DNA of 25,152 bases. Source: Symbiodinium natans. Lineage: Eukaryota; Sar; Dinophyceae; Suessiales; Symbiodiniaceae. The translations under genes and the position numbers were made by a program. Where the stretch lies: contig CAJNDS010001277.1 of assembly GCA_905221605.1 (NCBI GenBank), positions 1-25,152 of the forward strand, given 5' to 3'. A model generated the notes under the pieces. That model had not been told where the DNA came from and ran no database searches. It was given only the letters and a program-made list of their open reading frames with translations. Below, in pieces: positions 1 to 7,144 of this stretch (the stretch's first letter is position 1; the number at the start of each line of letters is the position of its first letter).

Positions 1-234
1 AACACCCTAAACCCTAAACCCTAAACCCTAAACCCTAAACCCTAAACCCTAAACCCTAAACCCTAAACCCTAAACCCTAAACCCTAAACCCTAAACCCTA
101 AACCCTAAACCCTAAACCCTAAACCCTAAACCTAACCCTAAACCCTAAACCCTAAACCCTAAACCCTAAACCCTAAACCCTAAACCCTAAACCCTAAACC
201 CTAAACCCTAAACCCTAAACCCTAAACCCTAAAC
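1..234. repeat. terminal telomere array (CCCTAAA)n
   Basis: Near-perfect CCCTAAA heptamers from the first bases, with one shortened unit near 127-133. The C-rich strand reads 5' to 3' from base 1, which is the orientation of a left chromosome end, so the window probably starts at or very near a real terminus. The TTTAGGG type is known from plants and dinoflagellates. Confidence 0.92.
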
Positions 235-381
235 CCAACCCCCCCCGCTTTTTAGCTTCTTTCAAAGCATGTGAATCTTGAAACCCATCATGCAAGCAAA
301 CTCATCATGCAAGCATTGAGTTTGCAAATGGGGGGGGGGCTGCCCCCCCCGCCCCCCCCCAACCCCCCCGCTTTTTTAAGC
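235..381. repeat. subtelomeric spacer, copy A
   Basis: Non-telomeric block between telomere arrays. It has a C-run followed by GCTTTTTAGCTTC, a tandem CATCATGCAAGC motif (near 287 and 303), and a G-run/C-run pair (329-360) able to fold back. The first 70 or so bases recur almost exactly at 540-611. No coding potential seen. Confidence 0.85.
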
Positions 382-539
382 TAAACCCTAAACCCTAAAC
401 CCTAAACCCTAAACCCTAAACCCTAAACCCTAAACCTAACCCTAAACCCTAAACCCTAAACCCTAAACCCTAAACCCTAAACCCTAAACCCTAAACCCTA
501 AACCCTAAACCCTAAACCCTAAACCCTAAACCCTAAACC
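382..539. repeat. telomeric array, second block
   Basis: CCCTAAA heptamers, same orientation as the terminal array, again with one shortened unit (near 433). Confidence 0.92.
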
Positions 540-611
540 CAACCCCCCCGCTTTTTAGCTTCTTTCAAAGCATGTGAATCTTGAAACCCATCATGCAAGC
601 AAACTCATCAT
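540..611. repeat. subtelomeric spacer, copy B
   Basis: Truncated copy of spacer A: C-run, GCTTTTTAGCTTC, then the same text to CATCAT, where telomeric sequence resumes. A telomere-plus-spacer unit has therefore been duplicated. Confidence 0.85.
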
Positions 612-819
612 CCCTAAGCCCTAAACCCTAAACCCTAAACACCCTAAACCCTAAACACCCTAAACCCTAAACACCCTAAACCCCAAACACCCTAAACCCC
701 AAACACCCTAAACCCTAAACCCTAAACCCTAAACCCTAAACCCTAAACCCTAAACCCTAAACCCTAAACCCTAAACCCTAAACCCTAAACCCTAAACCCT
801 AAACCCTAAACCCTAAACC
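612..819. repeat. telomeric array with octamer/nonamer variants
   Basis: CCCTAAA repeats. The first part (about 640-710) contains variant units carrying an extra CA (CCCTAAACA) and CCCCAAA changes. The rest is regular. Confidence 0.9.
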
Positions 820-1333
820 CTGGGTATATAGGGTTTATAGGGGAGGGCTCAGTACCCCCTCGACCCAAGAGGTTCCCGACCAGCAAGCCAGAAAAAAACT
901 ACAAAAAAAAACGGAAAAAAACTACGGAAAAAAATCCCAGCCCCTTCTTTAATCTCTGGCCTAGTTGGGCCTGTGAAATCGCATTCGTTGGCGGGCAATG
1001 GACAGAGAGAGAGAGAGAGATACATACAAGATCCACACATTCATGTATTCGGCTACCGCCAGTGCCGCCGCCCCCAGAGAAGGAGCGTGGGGGTGGGGGC
1101 GGGGTTGGGGCGTTGTAGGCACAGATGAAGTATCAAGGCACAGAGTGGTAGGTAGGTCAAGGGGTAGGGGGGGGTGGGAGGGAGGGAGGCAGGGGGCGGG
1201 GTCTGGGAGGGAGGTACGGGGCGGGGGGGAAGGGAGCGCTGTGGGGTGCTGGTGGGCCATGCACTGCAACGCTGTAGATGAAGCACTAAACACATGAGTT
1301 GCTAGAGCTAGAGGGTAAGGGAAGGGTTTAGGT
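820..1333. other. G-rich low-complexity subtelomeric DNA, no gene
   Basis: Contains a short (GA)n run at 1004-1020 and long G-rich stretches at 1085-1240. Frames open on either strand here encode only Pro-rich or Gly/Arg-rich low-complexity peptides, so I call no gene. Confidence 0.7.

Positions 1334-1372
<39 letters not shown>
1334..1372. repeat. 39-base poly-G run
   Basis: Uninterrupted G from 1334 to 1372 just after a GGTTTAGG remnant. Likely quadruplex-forming. Its length is uncertain because homopolymers are error-prone in sequencing. Confidence 0.85.
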
Positions 1373-1373
<1 letters not shown>

Positions 1374-1759
1374 AGGGGCGGAAGCGTCTTCGAGCTTCTG
1401 CGGGACCCGAAAAAAGGTACCTATACTCATATTGTTGCTGGGCTACCAAGTCCTTGATATCAAGGATATTGGGGGCTCTCCGGGCTTATCGTTTGTTAGG
1501 TCAGTTGCCAAGTTAGGGCATGCGCAAACCCGCAGTTTTGTTTTTTTCATGGCTGCCTCAAATGCTCTCAGGTAACCTACTACAAGCCCTGTCCTGCACT
1601 GGGACTCTACACCGCCATGCCACGACTGCTGTTAGAGCAGGCGGGGGCTAGGATGTCTTTGGATTGTGGGCTGTTCATGGCAGGCTCGTGCGATAAGGAT
1701 GAGATAGCCGAGACGTGTAGACCAGCAGTTGGGATAAGTGCAGGCTTCTGAGTTTCTCA
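1373..1759. other. unassigned sequence, no gene seen
   Basis: Ordinary-composition sequence between the G-run and the next telomeric tract. No long open frame and no recognisable RNA gene. Confidence 0.5.
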
Positions 1760-1807
1760 CACCCTAATCCCTAAACCCTAAACCCTAAACCCTAAACCCT
1801 AAACCCC
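1760..1807. repeat. ITS, C-rich
   Basis: About six CCCTAAA units, the first changed to CCCTAAT. Confidence 0.9.
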
Positions 1808-1815
1808 TTGCGCAG

Positions 1816-1919
1816 CTGCGCGTTGATCTGCCTGAGCGGCATCTGAGCAATAAGTGGCATGCGTACTCAGCCAAGCACCAAGCACCTCGTGCACCTTGGC
1901 AGAACAAGGTTCCGCATGG
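1816..1919 (+). other. candidate exon between opposed ITS
   Basis: After the acceptor GCGCAG, the frame beginning CTG CGC GTT is open for 34 codons and ends at the donor GTGTAA (1920). It encodes a basic peptide that starts LRVDLPERHLSNKW. The other two frames close quickly. C-rich ITS lies upstream and G-rich ITS downstream. Not recognised. An island this short can be open by chance. Confidence 0.35.
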
Positions 1920-1943
1920 GTGTAAACCCCAAGTAGCCTTTAT

Positions 1944-1990
1944 TAGGGTTTAGGGTTTAGGGTTTAGGGTTTAGGGTTTAGGGTTTAGGG
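1944..1990. repeat. ITS, G-rich
   Basis: Six to seven TTTAGGG units, opposite orientation to the tract at 1760. Confidence 0.9.
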
Positions 1991-2123
1991 AGATTCTCGG
2001 AAGGACTCGTAAAGATGCATCCCCCCCCAAGAAGGGCTGAAACATGCCTGTATGGATCTGAAAACTCTGCAACAAGACCCTCTTCCGGAAAAATTCCCCA
2101 AAAGGTCTTGGCTGGGAAACAAT

Positions 2124-2170
2124 CCCTAAACCTCTACACCCTAAACTCTAAACCCTAAACCCTAAACCCT
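2124..2170. repeat. ITS, C-rich, partly degenerate
   Basis: CCCTAAA units with ACACC and ACTCT variants. Confidence 0.85.
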
Positions 2171-2490
2171 GGAATCCGCGGCCCTGAGCCTGAAAGCTGT
2201 GGTAGGCGGTCGGCAAGAACTCTCGGGGTTGGTTGTCCATCAGTCTGTGTTGCTTGTTCAAGGTTTGTCCTTGTTGCAGCATCTGTTTTTCTTTCCTTTT
2301 GGTCGGAATTCGGAAATCGATGGCGGCAGGGGCAATCTTTAATCCTTTCATCATGAGAGGACAAGAATGGAGACTGCACACCCATATGGTTTGCTTTACA
2401 AGTGCCGTATAGCTAGTTATAAGTACAGTTACCCTGTTTATAAGCACCCTTCTAACTGTATTCTAACTATCCATGAACCTCCAAGTATAG
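2171..2490. other. unassigned interval, no gene called
   Basis: A 99-codon minus-strand frame crosses this interval, but it runs into the telomeric repeat at one end and shows no recognisable domain. Confidence 0.5.
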
Positions 2491-2520
2491 CCCTGAACCC
2501 TAACCCTAAACCCTAAACCC
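2491..2520. repeat. short ITS, C-rich
   Basis: Four CCCTAAA-like units including CCCTGAA and CCCTAA. Confidence 0.8.
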
Positions 2521-2771
2521 AGGTGACAAACATCGTAAGATTCAGCCAGCCACTTGTGGAGTGACTGCGGGTGGTCGCGGGGCCTTCAAACTTCTGTGTA
2601 ATAAAAGGGGGTCGGATTAAATACTAATAGAGCTCCCTTTTGCTCCCTATATCAATATACTATAGTAATCCCCCCCCCCCCCCCAAAAAAAAAAACACCT
2701 ATTCTAATTATTAAGGCCTGTATAGTACACAGTTGGCCACGAACTGGGGCAGGAAGCGCCGCTCCCAGTCT
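2521..2771. other. AT/C-run interval, no gene
   Basis: Contains a C14-A11 homopolymer pair (about 2670-2695) next to AT-rich sequence. The flanks GGATTAAATACTAATA and TATACTATAGTAATCC are imperfectly complementary, so a decayed foldback is possible. No coding signal. Confidence 0.45.
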
Positions 2772-3005
2772 AAGGGTTTAGGGTTTAGGCTTAGGGTTCT
2801 GGGTTTAGGGTTTAGGGTCTAGGGTTAGGGTTTAGGGTTTAGGGTTTAGGGTTTAGGGTTTAGGGTTTAGGGTTTAGGGTTTAGGGTTTAGGGTTTAGGG
2901 TTTAGGGTTTAGGGTTCAGGGTTCAGGGTTCAGGGTTCAGGGTTCAGGCTTCAGGGTTCAGGGTTCAGGGTTCAGGGTTCAGGATTTAGGGTTTAGGGTT
3001 TAGGG
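2771..3005. repeat. long ITS, G-rich, with TTCAGGG sub-array
   Basis: TTTAGGG units followed, from about 2915 to 2983, by a homogenised run of TTCAGGG variants, then TTTAGGG again. This is one of the longest interstitial tracts here. Confidence 0.92.
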
Positions 3006-3008
3006 CAG

Positions 3009-3084
3009 CTGTGCTTCTTCAGGGGGCCGAGATCGACAACGTGATGACGGACAACCTGGGCACGTGCGCTGAAGCTTGGCCTGC
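3009..3084 (+). other. candidate exon between two G-rich ITS
   Basis: Follows GGGCAG and precedes GTTTAGGG. The open frame encodes VLLQGAEIDNVMTDNLG followed by a Cys/Ala-rich end, with a protein-like codon pattern. The phase is 1 at the left and 2 at the right if these sites are used. Unrecognised. Confidence 0.35.
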
Positions 3085-3085
3085 G

Positions 3086-3144
3086 TTTAGGGTTCAGGGT
3101 TTATGGTTTAGGGTTTAGGGCTTAGGGCTTAGGGCTTAGGGTTT
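3086..3144. repeat. ITS, G-rich, degenerate
   Basis: TTTAGGG with TTCAGGG and CTTAGGG variants. Confidence 0.88.
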
Positions 3145-3270
3145 GGTGAGCAGTTGTTGTTGATGTTGGCGCGCTGCTTTTCTGAAGTGAGCCGCTCCGA
3201 AGGTTGAGCACCATAAGCCCTGAAGCTCTGTACTTCCCATGATTCAAGGGGCATGTTTTCTGCCGGGGCA

Positions 3271-3300
3271 GGTTTAGGGTTTAGGCGGTTTAGGGTTTCG
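3271..3300. repeat. short ITS, G-rich
   Basis: Three TTTAGG(G) units around a GCGG interruption. Confidence 0.7.
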
Positions 3301-3460
3301 AGTTCAACATTCAAAATCGACAAGCCCAGATGCAAGGCCCCTATGTTCCCTTTTTGGCTACTGAGTTTTGTTGTACAAGGTCCACCAAGCAGCAAAAAAC
3401 GCAACCGCGTAAGCTAGACCCCCAGACCGCAATTTGTTCCGGCTTCAGGGTTGAGGGCAA

Positions 3461-3564
3461 ACCCTAAACCCTAAACCCTAAACCCTAAACCCTAAACCCT
3501 AAACCCTAAACCCTAAACCCTAAACCCTGAACCCTGAACCCTGAACCCTGAACCCTAAACCCTA
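3461..3564. repeat. ITS, C-rich with CCCTGAA block
   Basis: Regular CCCTAAA units. A run of CCCTGAA variants (about 3527-3554) mirrors the TTCAGGG sub-array at 2915-2983. Confidence 0.92.
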
Positions 3565-3571
3565 CCAAAAG

Positions 3572-3652
3572 CCAAAGCCAGAGTTGTCAGAAGCTAAGGA
3601 GGCATGCAACTCCCACCCGCAGCAGCTCAGCTCAAGAGCCAAGGATGGCAGG
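3572..3652 (+). other. candidate exon between opposed ITS
   Basis: Starts after CCAAAAG and ends before GTTTAT. It is 81 bases, exactly 27 codons in phase 0, encoding PKPELSEAKEACNSHPQQLS and a basic end. C-rich ITS upstream, G-rich ITS downstream. Not recognised. Confidence 0.35.
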
Positions 3653-3686
3653 GTTTATGTTGTGGATGTTGTGGATGTTGGGAATT

Positions 3687-3733
3687 TTAGGGTTTAGGGT
3701 TTGGGGTTTAGGGCTAGGGTTTAGGGTTTAGGG
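3687..3733. repeat. ITS, G-rich
   Basis: TTTAGGG units with TTTGGGG and CTAGGG variants. Confidence 0.85.
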
Positions 3734-3846
3734 TGCTTAGGGGGTTAGAGTATAGGGGCTAGGGCTGTTGGGGAGCTGAAACATTCTACCTGGAATGCAC
3801 CATCGCCCTGGGCCGGGCCCTGCAGCCGAACTGGGAGAGATAGGCC

Positions 3847-3925
3847 GGTTTAGGGTTTAGGGTTTGGGGTTTAGGGTTTAGGGCTTAGGGCTTAGGGCTT
3901 AGGGTTTAGGTTTTAGGGTTTAGGC
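3847..3925. repeat. ITS, G-rich, degenerate
   Basis: TTTAGGG, TTTGGGG and a run of CTTAGGG variants. Confidence 0.87.
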
Positions 3926-3975
3926 AGCAGAGAACAGCGAAGGGCAGGCTGGTTCTTAGTAGGGAGGGAAGGAAG

Positions 3976-4015
3976 TAGGGCCCTATATAATCCTTAAAGG
4001 GTATATAGGGCCCTA
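3976..4015. repeat. perfect 14-bp inverted repeat
   Basis: TAGGGCCCTATATA (3976-3989) and its exact reverse complement (4002-4015) around a 12-base loop. Could be a foldback-element remnant or a recent hairpin. Confidence 0.8.
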
Positions 4016-4073
4016 GTTCCCTTTGCGGAGCTGCAGTTTGTATAAAAGGTAGTATTCCAAAGGGTTGGAAAAC

Positions 4074-4093
4074 CCGTTACCTTTTGGCTCAAG
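4074..4093 (+). other. degenerate relict spliced leader (DinoSL)
   Basis: CCGTTACCTTTTGGCTCAAG differs from the DinoSL consensus by two substitutions and one lost base; the 3' half TTTTGGCTCAAG is intact. An ATG follows immediately (4095). A genomic leader away from SL-RNA genes is the known signature of reverse-transcribed, re-integrated mRNA in dinoflagellates. Confidence 0.65.
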
Positions 4094-4094
4094 G

Positions 4095-4316
4095 ATGGCC
4101 AAGAGCCGTTCGCTTTCGTTCAAAAAGTCCGTGTGTTTGGGGTTGGGTTTAACGGGTGGTAGTAGTCCCGTCCCTTCCTCCTTAACCGATAGCCCTGGAA
4201 TTGGGTGTTCGTCTTTCTGGTTCGTTCTGGGGAATCCATATCATAGGCAACTGTCAAGGGTTGATTCTTTTCCCTTTTCCCCTTCGGTTGCCCCCGTACC
4301 CTTCATTCCCTGCTAA
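4095..4316 (+). CDS. small ORF behind the relict leader
   Basis: The first ATG after the degenerate leader opens a 73-residue frame ending TAA. The product starts MAKSRSLSFKKSVC and is rich in Ser, Pro and Phe, with no domain I recognise. If the upstream leader is real, this would be the 5' end of a retrocopied mRNA that may extend toward 5195. Another frame over the first 60 bases looks equally protein-like, so the true frame may be disrupted. Low confidence that it is translated. Confidence 0.3.
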   Translation: MAKSRSLSFKKSVCLGLGLTGGSSPVPSSLTDSPGIGCSSFWFVLGNPYHRQLSRVDSFPFSPSVAPVPFIPC

Positions 4317-4334
4317 GAACCAGGGGGAGGGTGT

Positions 4335-4580
4335 ATGGCAGGAATGAATGAAGGCATCACAGCTAGCTCCTGCACGAAACAGTCGTCATGTGTTACAGGA
4401 GCCACTCATAAGACCACACGCACCGCATGCGCTGGCAGAGCCACCCGCAGAGACAGAGAGTGTGAGAGAGACAGAGCCTTCGCGGCAGCAGAAGAAGAAG
4501 ATGATTTAGATGATGAGAGAGAGAGAGAGACAGACAGCGGCAAGCCCCAGTTTTGGCCTAGTGTTCGAGCTTGGCCCTAG
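4335..4580 (+). pseudogene. acidic/basic low-complexity coding remnant
   Basis: One frame gives an 81-residue peptide whose second half is AAAEEEDDLDDERERE, produced partly by (GA)n and GAA runs. A second frame over 4395-4505 is also protein-like, starting EPLIRPHAPHAL. Two good frames in series suggest a degenerated or frameshifted coding region, perhaps part of the same retrocopy as the leader at 4074. Function unknown. Confidence 0.25.
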
Positions 4581-4857
4581 AATATCGCAGTTCCTGGATC
4601 CTGAAACGACGAACAAAATTTGAGAGCATGTGCGCATGTGCGATGGTAGAAGCATGCCTTTTTACAAACTGGGCACACGTCATGTGCGCAGCCCGACAGC
4701 GCCAGTCAAGGTGCAAGTCCTTCACGTTCTTCGCGCCTTCGCGGGGCTGCCACCTGAAGGAGCTTGTTCCGCTGGCCTGGCTGAGGGAACTTCGGCATGT
4801 GGGGTTTCACGTGGTATCTTCGAGCGGGGCATCTGTGTGTTCGTGCGTGTCGTGTAG
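4562..4857 (+). pseudogene. disrupted coding segment, unknown protein
   Basis: One frame reads protein-like from VFELGPRISQFLDPETTNKI, meets a TGA, then continues EHVRMCDGRSMPFYKLG and beyond. From about 4700 another frame (CKSFTFFAPSRGCHLKEL onward) has the stronger third-position G/C preference. The pattern suggests a decayed gene or several short exons whose boundaries I cannot place. No domain recognised. It lies directly upstream of the cleaner exon at 4858. Confidence 0.35.
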
Positions 4858-5025
4858 ATTCACCAAAGGCTTCCTGCACAGGACAAGTGCGTGGAGTCTG
4901 GAGACACCCTTGTCGATGAGGACTGCCAACATCTACTGAAGCTTGCCCGAAAGCATGTTCCCAACCTTGATGATCAGCAGTTCCTGCAACAGGACAGTCC
5001 TGCCGCAGAGCTTTTGCTGCAAAAA
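4858..5025 (+). CDS. candidate exon, unknown hydrophilic protein
   Basis: After CGTGTAG the frame beginning ATT CAC is open and has the look of real protein: DKCVESGDTLVDEDCQHLLK, then an amphipathic helical stretch ending AAELLLQK. It closes at TGA 5043-5045. A GC donor (GCATAC, 5026), a donor type known in dinoflagellates, would end it in phase 0. The next candidate exon, after TGTGCAG at 5116 (KPAGLCKLQTIAPEAPPEAQ), starts in phase 0, so the two could be joined. Product not recognised. The exon lies upstream of the three phase-compatible exons at 5276-5989 and could belong to the same gene. Confidence 0.42.
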
Positions 5026-5195
5026 GCATACACACAAAGTTGAACTGATGAGATTTAAAGAACTGTTGCGATGGCTTATGTCTTGTAGTGGTACTCATGA
5101 GAGTTTGCTGTGCAGAAGCCTGCGGGCCTTTGCAAATTGCAAACCATTGCTCCTGAGGCCCCGCCAGAAGCCCAAAAGCACCATAGCAAAAACGA

Positions 5196-5243
5196 CCTAA
5201 ACCCTAAACCCTAAACCCTAAACCCTAAACCCTAAACCCTAAA
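5196..5243. repeat. ITS, C-rich
   Basis: Six CCCTAAA units directly following the candidate coding sequence at 5116-5195. Confidence 0.9.
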
Positions 5244-5275
5244 ACCGTCCTTGGCTCCACCCCACCCGCCTAAAG

Positions 5276-5989
5276 GTATACCGAAGTTTCTATCGCTGCT
5301 GCACGTGCACGACCACCACAAGCACCACCACCGAGTCTCCGTGGCAGGCTCCCAGAGAGCCTGCTGAGCTTTGGCGATGCTGGAGTTCGGAAGTTCCTAG
5401 CTTTTGAGAAAGGGTTTAGGGTTTACGGTTTAGGGTTTAGGTTTTAGGGCTTAGGGGGTGCGGTTAAGGGTTTAGGGTTTAGGGTTCGGCTGCAAGTTCC
5501 ATTGAAGACTACCCCACTCCAGATCTGTGGAGAACCATTTCGTGTTCCCCCCTCCCTACCGGCTGGGTTGTGGTAGCCCGACCTTTCGTGTCGCCTCTTG
5601 CGGATGCTGGCTGAGTTGCTCCTGGTGCGCTGGCTTACAATTCCTGAAAGAGATGGTTGTGCCAGGTTGTGACTGCCCGAAAACAGTGTAAACCCTAAAG
5701 GGGCAAAGGTTGTTCCAGTGTGCTGTTTCACTCAGGATATGGGGTGAGGGCGGGTGCATTCATGCGCTCCGGTTGCTGCTGAGTTGTCTGGGCGTGTCCC
5801 AGACTCTGAGGGTTTAGGGTTAAGGGTATAGGGCTTAAGGTTTAGGGTTTAGGGTTCTGCTAGGGGAGGCGCAGCGCCACTCCGCGAATTCGCTTCCGAG
5901 CTGTTTGGGTTGATCCAAGCTAGGGTCCCTTCGTTGGAGTGCCCTCTTCTAGGGTCATTACCCAAAAACCAGCCCATAGTCTCTGGATG
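5276..5989 (+). CDS. three-exon gene fragment with ITS-bearing introns
   Basis: Exon a 5276-5392 begins after CTAAAG and ends at GT (39 codons, phase 0). It encodes a Cys pair and a Thr tract, RCCTCTTTTSTTTESPW. Exon b 5577-5665 begins after GTGGTAG and ends at CAG|GTTGTG, encoding PDLSCRLLRMLAELLLVRWL, which resembles an amphipathic or membrane helix. Exon c 5864-5989 begins after TGCTAG and ends at GTTTAG, encoding APLREFASELFGLIQARVPS and a Pro-rich end. The phases agree at both joins (0/0 and 2/1). Both introns contain TTTAGGG repeats. Ends are missing or unresolved, and no family is recognised. Each exon alone could be chance; the phase agreement is the main support. Confidence 0.42.
5411..5486. 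repeat. ITS, G-rich, inside proposed intron
   Basis: TTTAGGG with TTTACGG and GGTTAAGGG variants. Confidence 0.85.
5809..5856. repeat. ITS, G-rich, inside proposed intron
   Basis: TTTAGGG with TTAAGGG and TATAGGG variants. Confidence 0.83.
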
Positions 5990-5990
5990 G

Positions 5991-6084
5991 TTTAGGGTTT
6001 AGGGTTTAGGGTTTAGGGTTTAGGGTTTAGGGTTTAGGGTTTAGGGTTTAGGGTTTAGGGTTTAGGGTTTAGGGTTTAGGGTTT
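5991..6084. repeat. ITS, G-rich, regular
   Basis: About thirteen near-perfect TTTAGGG units running straight into the retrocopied spliced leader at 6087. Confidence 0.93.
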
Positions 6085-6086
6085 GA

Positions 6087-6108
6087 GCCGTAGCCATTTT
6101 GGCTCAAG
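6087..6108 (+). other. relict dinoflagellate spliced leader (DinoSL), perfect
   Basis: All 22 positions match the DinoSL consensus, with G at the degenerate first position: GCCGTAGCC, then ATTTTGGCTCAAG. No SL-RNA gene features follow; an mRNA-like 5' UTR and ORF follow instead. This marks a cDNA of a trans-spliced mRNA re-inserted in the genome, and identifies the organism as a dinoflagellate. Confidence 0.95.
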
Positions 6109-6178
6109 CCACTCTGGTTACGAGGCCCTGCTGAGCAGCCCCCCGTACAGTCGATTTTGGTCACTAGGTTGATGTGCG

Positions 6179-6815
6179 ATGGAGAATCCTGAGATGCGAA
6201 AACTCACCTCGTGCGTGGGGTATGCGAAGAGGATGGCGGCCAGGATGCAGTTCAACGCTGTGAAGGATCAGCTTAACATGGTTCTGGTTGCGCTAGCTGG
6301 TGAAACTCGTGCAAAGGTGAATGTGCCAAATCGTCCCGGCAGCAGGTGCAATGTCTCCAATCAGTCGGTTCAGACGGAAGCAAACATCATTACAGAAAAA
6401 GAGTACACTGCTCTGATGAGCGCTGTCGTGGAGAAAGCCGAGCAGTGCCAGGAGGAGGCGCAGTCTTTGATACGTCGGGCAAGACGCTGTCATTGCACAG
6501 CTGCACTCAGAGGTTCGCTTGTTACGTCTGCAGTCGGAAGTGCAGGGGTTACAGTCCTCAGCAACCACATGTCAAACTGATGTGCCAGACCTGCTACTAT
6601 GGCCCGGAGTTGCGTCGTTTTCAACACCACAGAGCCTTGAAGGGGCGATACAGTCACATCGCTACCAGTCAACACCGACGGTCGTTGAACAATACAGGAC
6701 AGACAGGCTGGCTCAGACAAGGCAGAAACGTGAAGAACGCCACCGCTTGCGCGCGCAGTCGCATCAGGAGTTACACACACACACGGTGGAGACGAAGACA
6801 AAAGTCAAAGCATGA
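6179..6815 (+). pseudogene. retrocopied coiled-coil-like protein gene, one frameshift
   Basis: ATG at 6179, 71 bases after the relict leader, opens 100 good codons (MENPEMRKLTSCVGYAKRMA onward). These include the Val-Gln-Thr-Glu motif SVQTE and a Glu/Ala-rich helix (EYTALMSAVVEKAEQCQEEA). At the GGG run 6477-6479 the coding quality moves to the +1 frame, which continues QDAVIAQLHSEVRLLRLQSE, a second QTD motif, and a basic helical tail (RQKREERHRLRAQSHQEL), ending TGA 6813-6815. If one G is surplus the product is about 211 residues, hydrophilic and probably coiled-coil. The gene is intronless and ends in a short A tract, as expected of a retrocopy. Family not recognised. The extra base could be decay, a sequencing error, or recoding. 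Confidence 0.7.
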
Positions 6816-6939
6816 TGTGATGGATTCTGATTCGCTCTAGGATGTCGTTGAGATTTGTGTACCTGCCAAAGTTTCCAGACAGGGGTGCAATTGTCATGCC
6901 TGTTTCCCAGCTGATAGTGCAGAGCCTGGGTTCAAAAAA
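6816..6939 (+). other. retrocopy 3' UTR and A6 remnant
   Basis: Non-coding tail of the retrocopy ending in AAAAAA (6934-6939), immediately followed by GGGTTTAGGG. A worn poly(A) end is likely but short, so the 3' boundary is an inference. Confidence 0.5.
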
Positions 6940-6988
6940 GGGTTTAGGGTTTAGGTTTTCGTGTTTGGGGTGCAGGGTTTAGGTTTTG
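6940..6988. repeat. ITS, G-rich, degenerate
   Basis: TTTAGGG units with TTCGTG, TTTGGGG and GCAGGG changes. With the tract at 5991-6084 it brackets the retrocopy. Confidence 0.75.
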
Positions 6989-7106
6989 AGGTTTCTGAGT
7001 GCGTTCCAGCAGGTGCTGCCTCGGGCACTCGAGTTTGAGGGCGTCCCAGTGATCCCTGGCACGTACGAAGGCACGCACACAGCGCCTTGGCCCGCGCCTA
7101 GTTTGT

Positions 7107-7144
7107 TTTAGGGGTTTCGGGTTTAGGGTTTAGGGTTTAGGGTT
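7107..7144. repeat. ITS, G-rich
   Basis: Five units, the first two altered (TTTAGGGG, TTTCGGG). Confidence 0.85.

Noticed and set aside
961-1449. 162-codon minus-strand frame with long poly-proline
   Set aside because: It is created by the poly-G run and G-rich low complexity, has no domain, and overlaps other equally empty frames.
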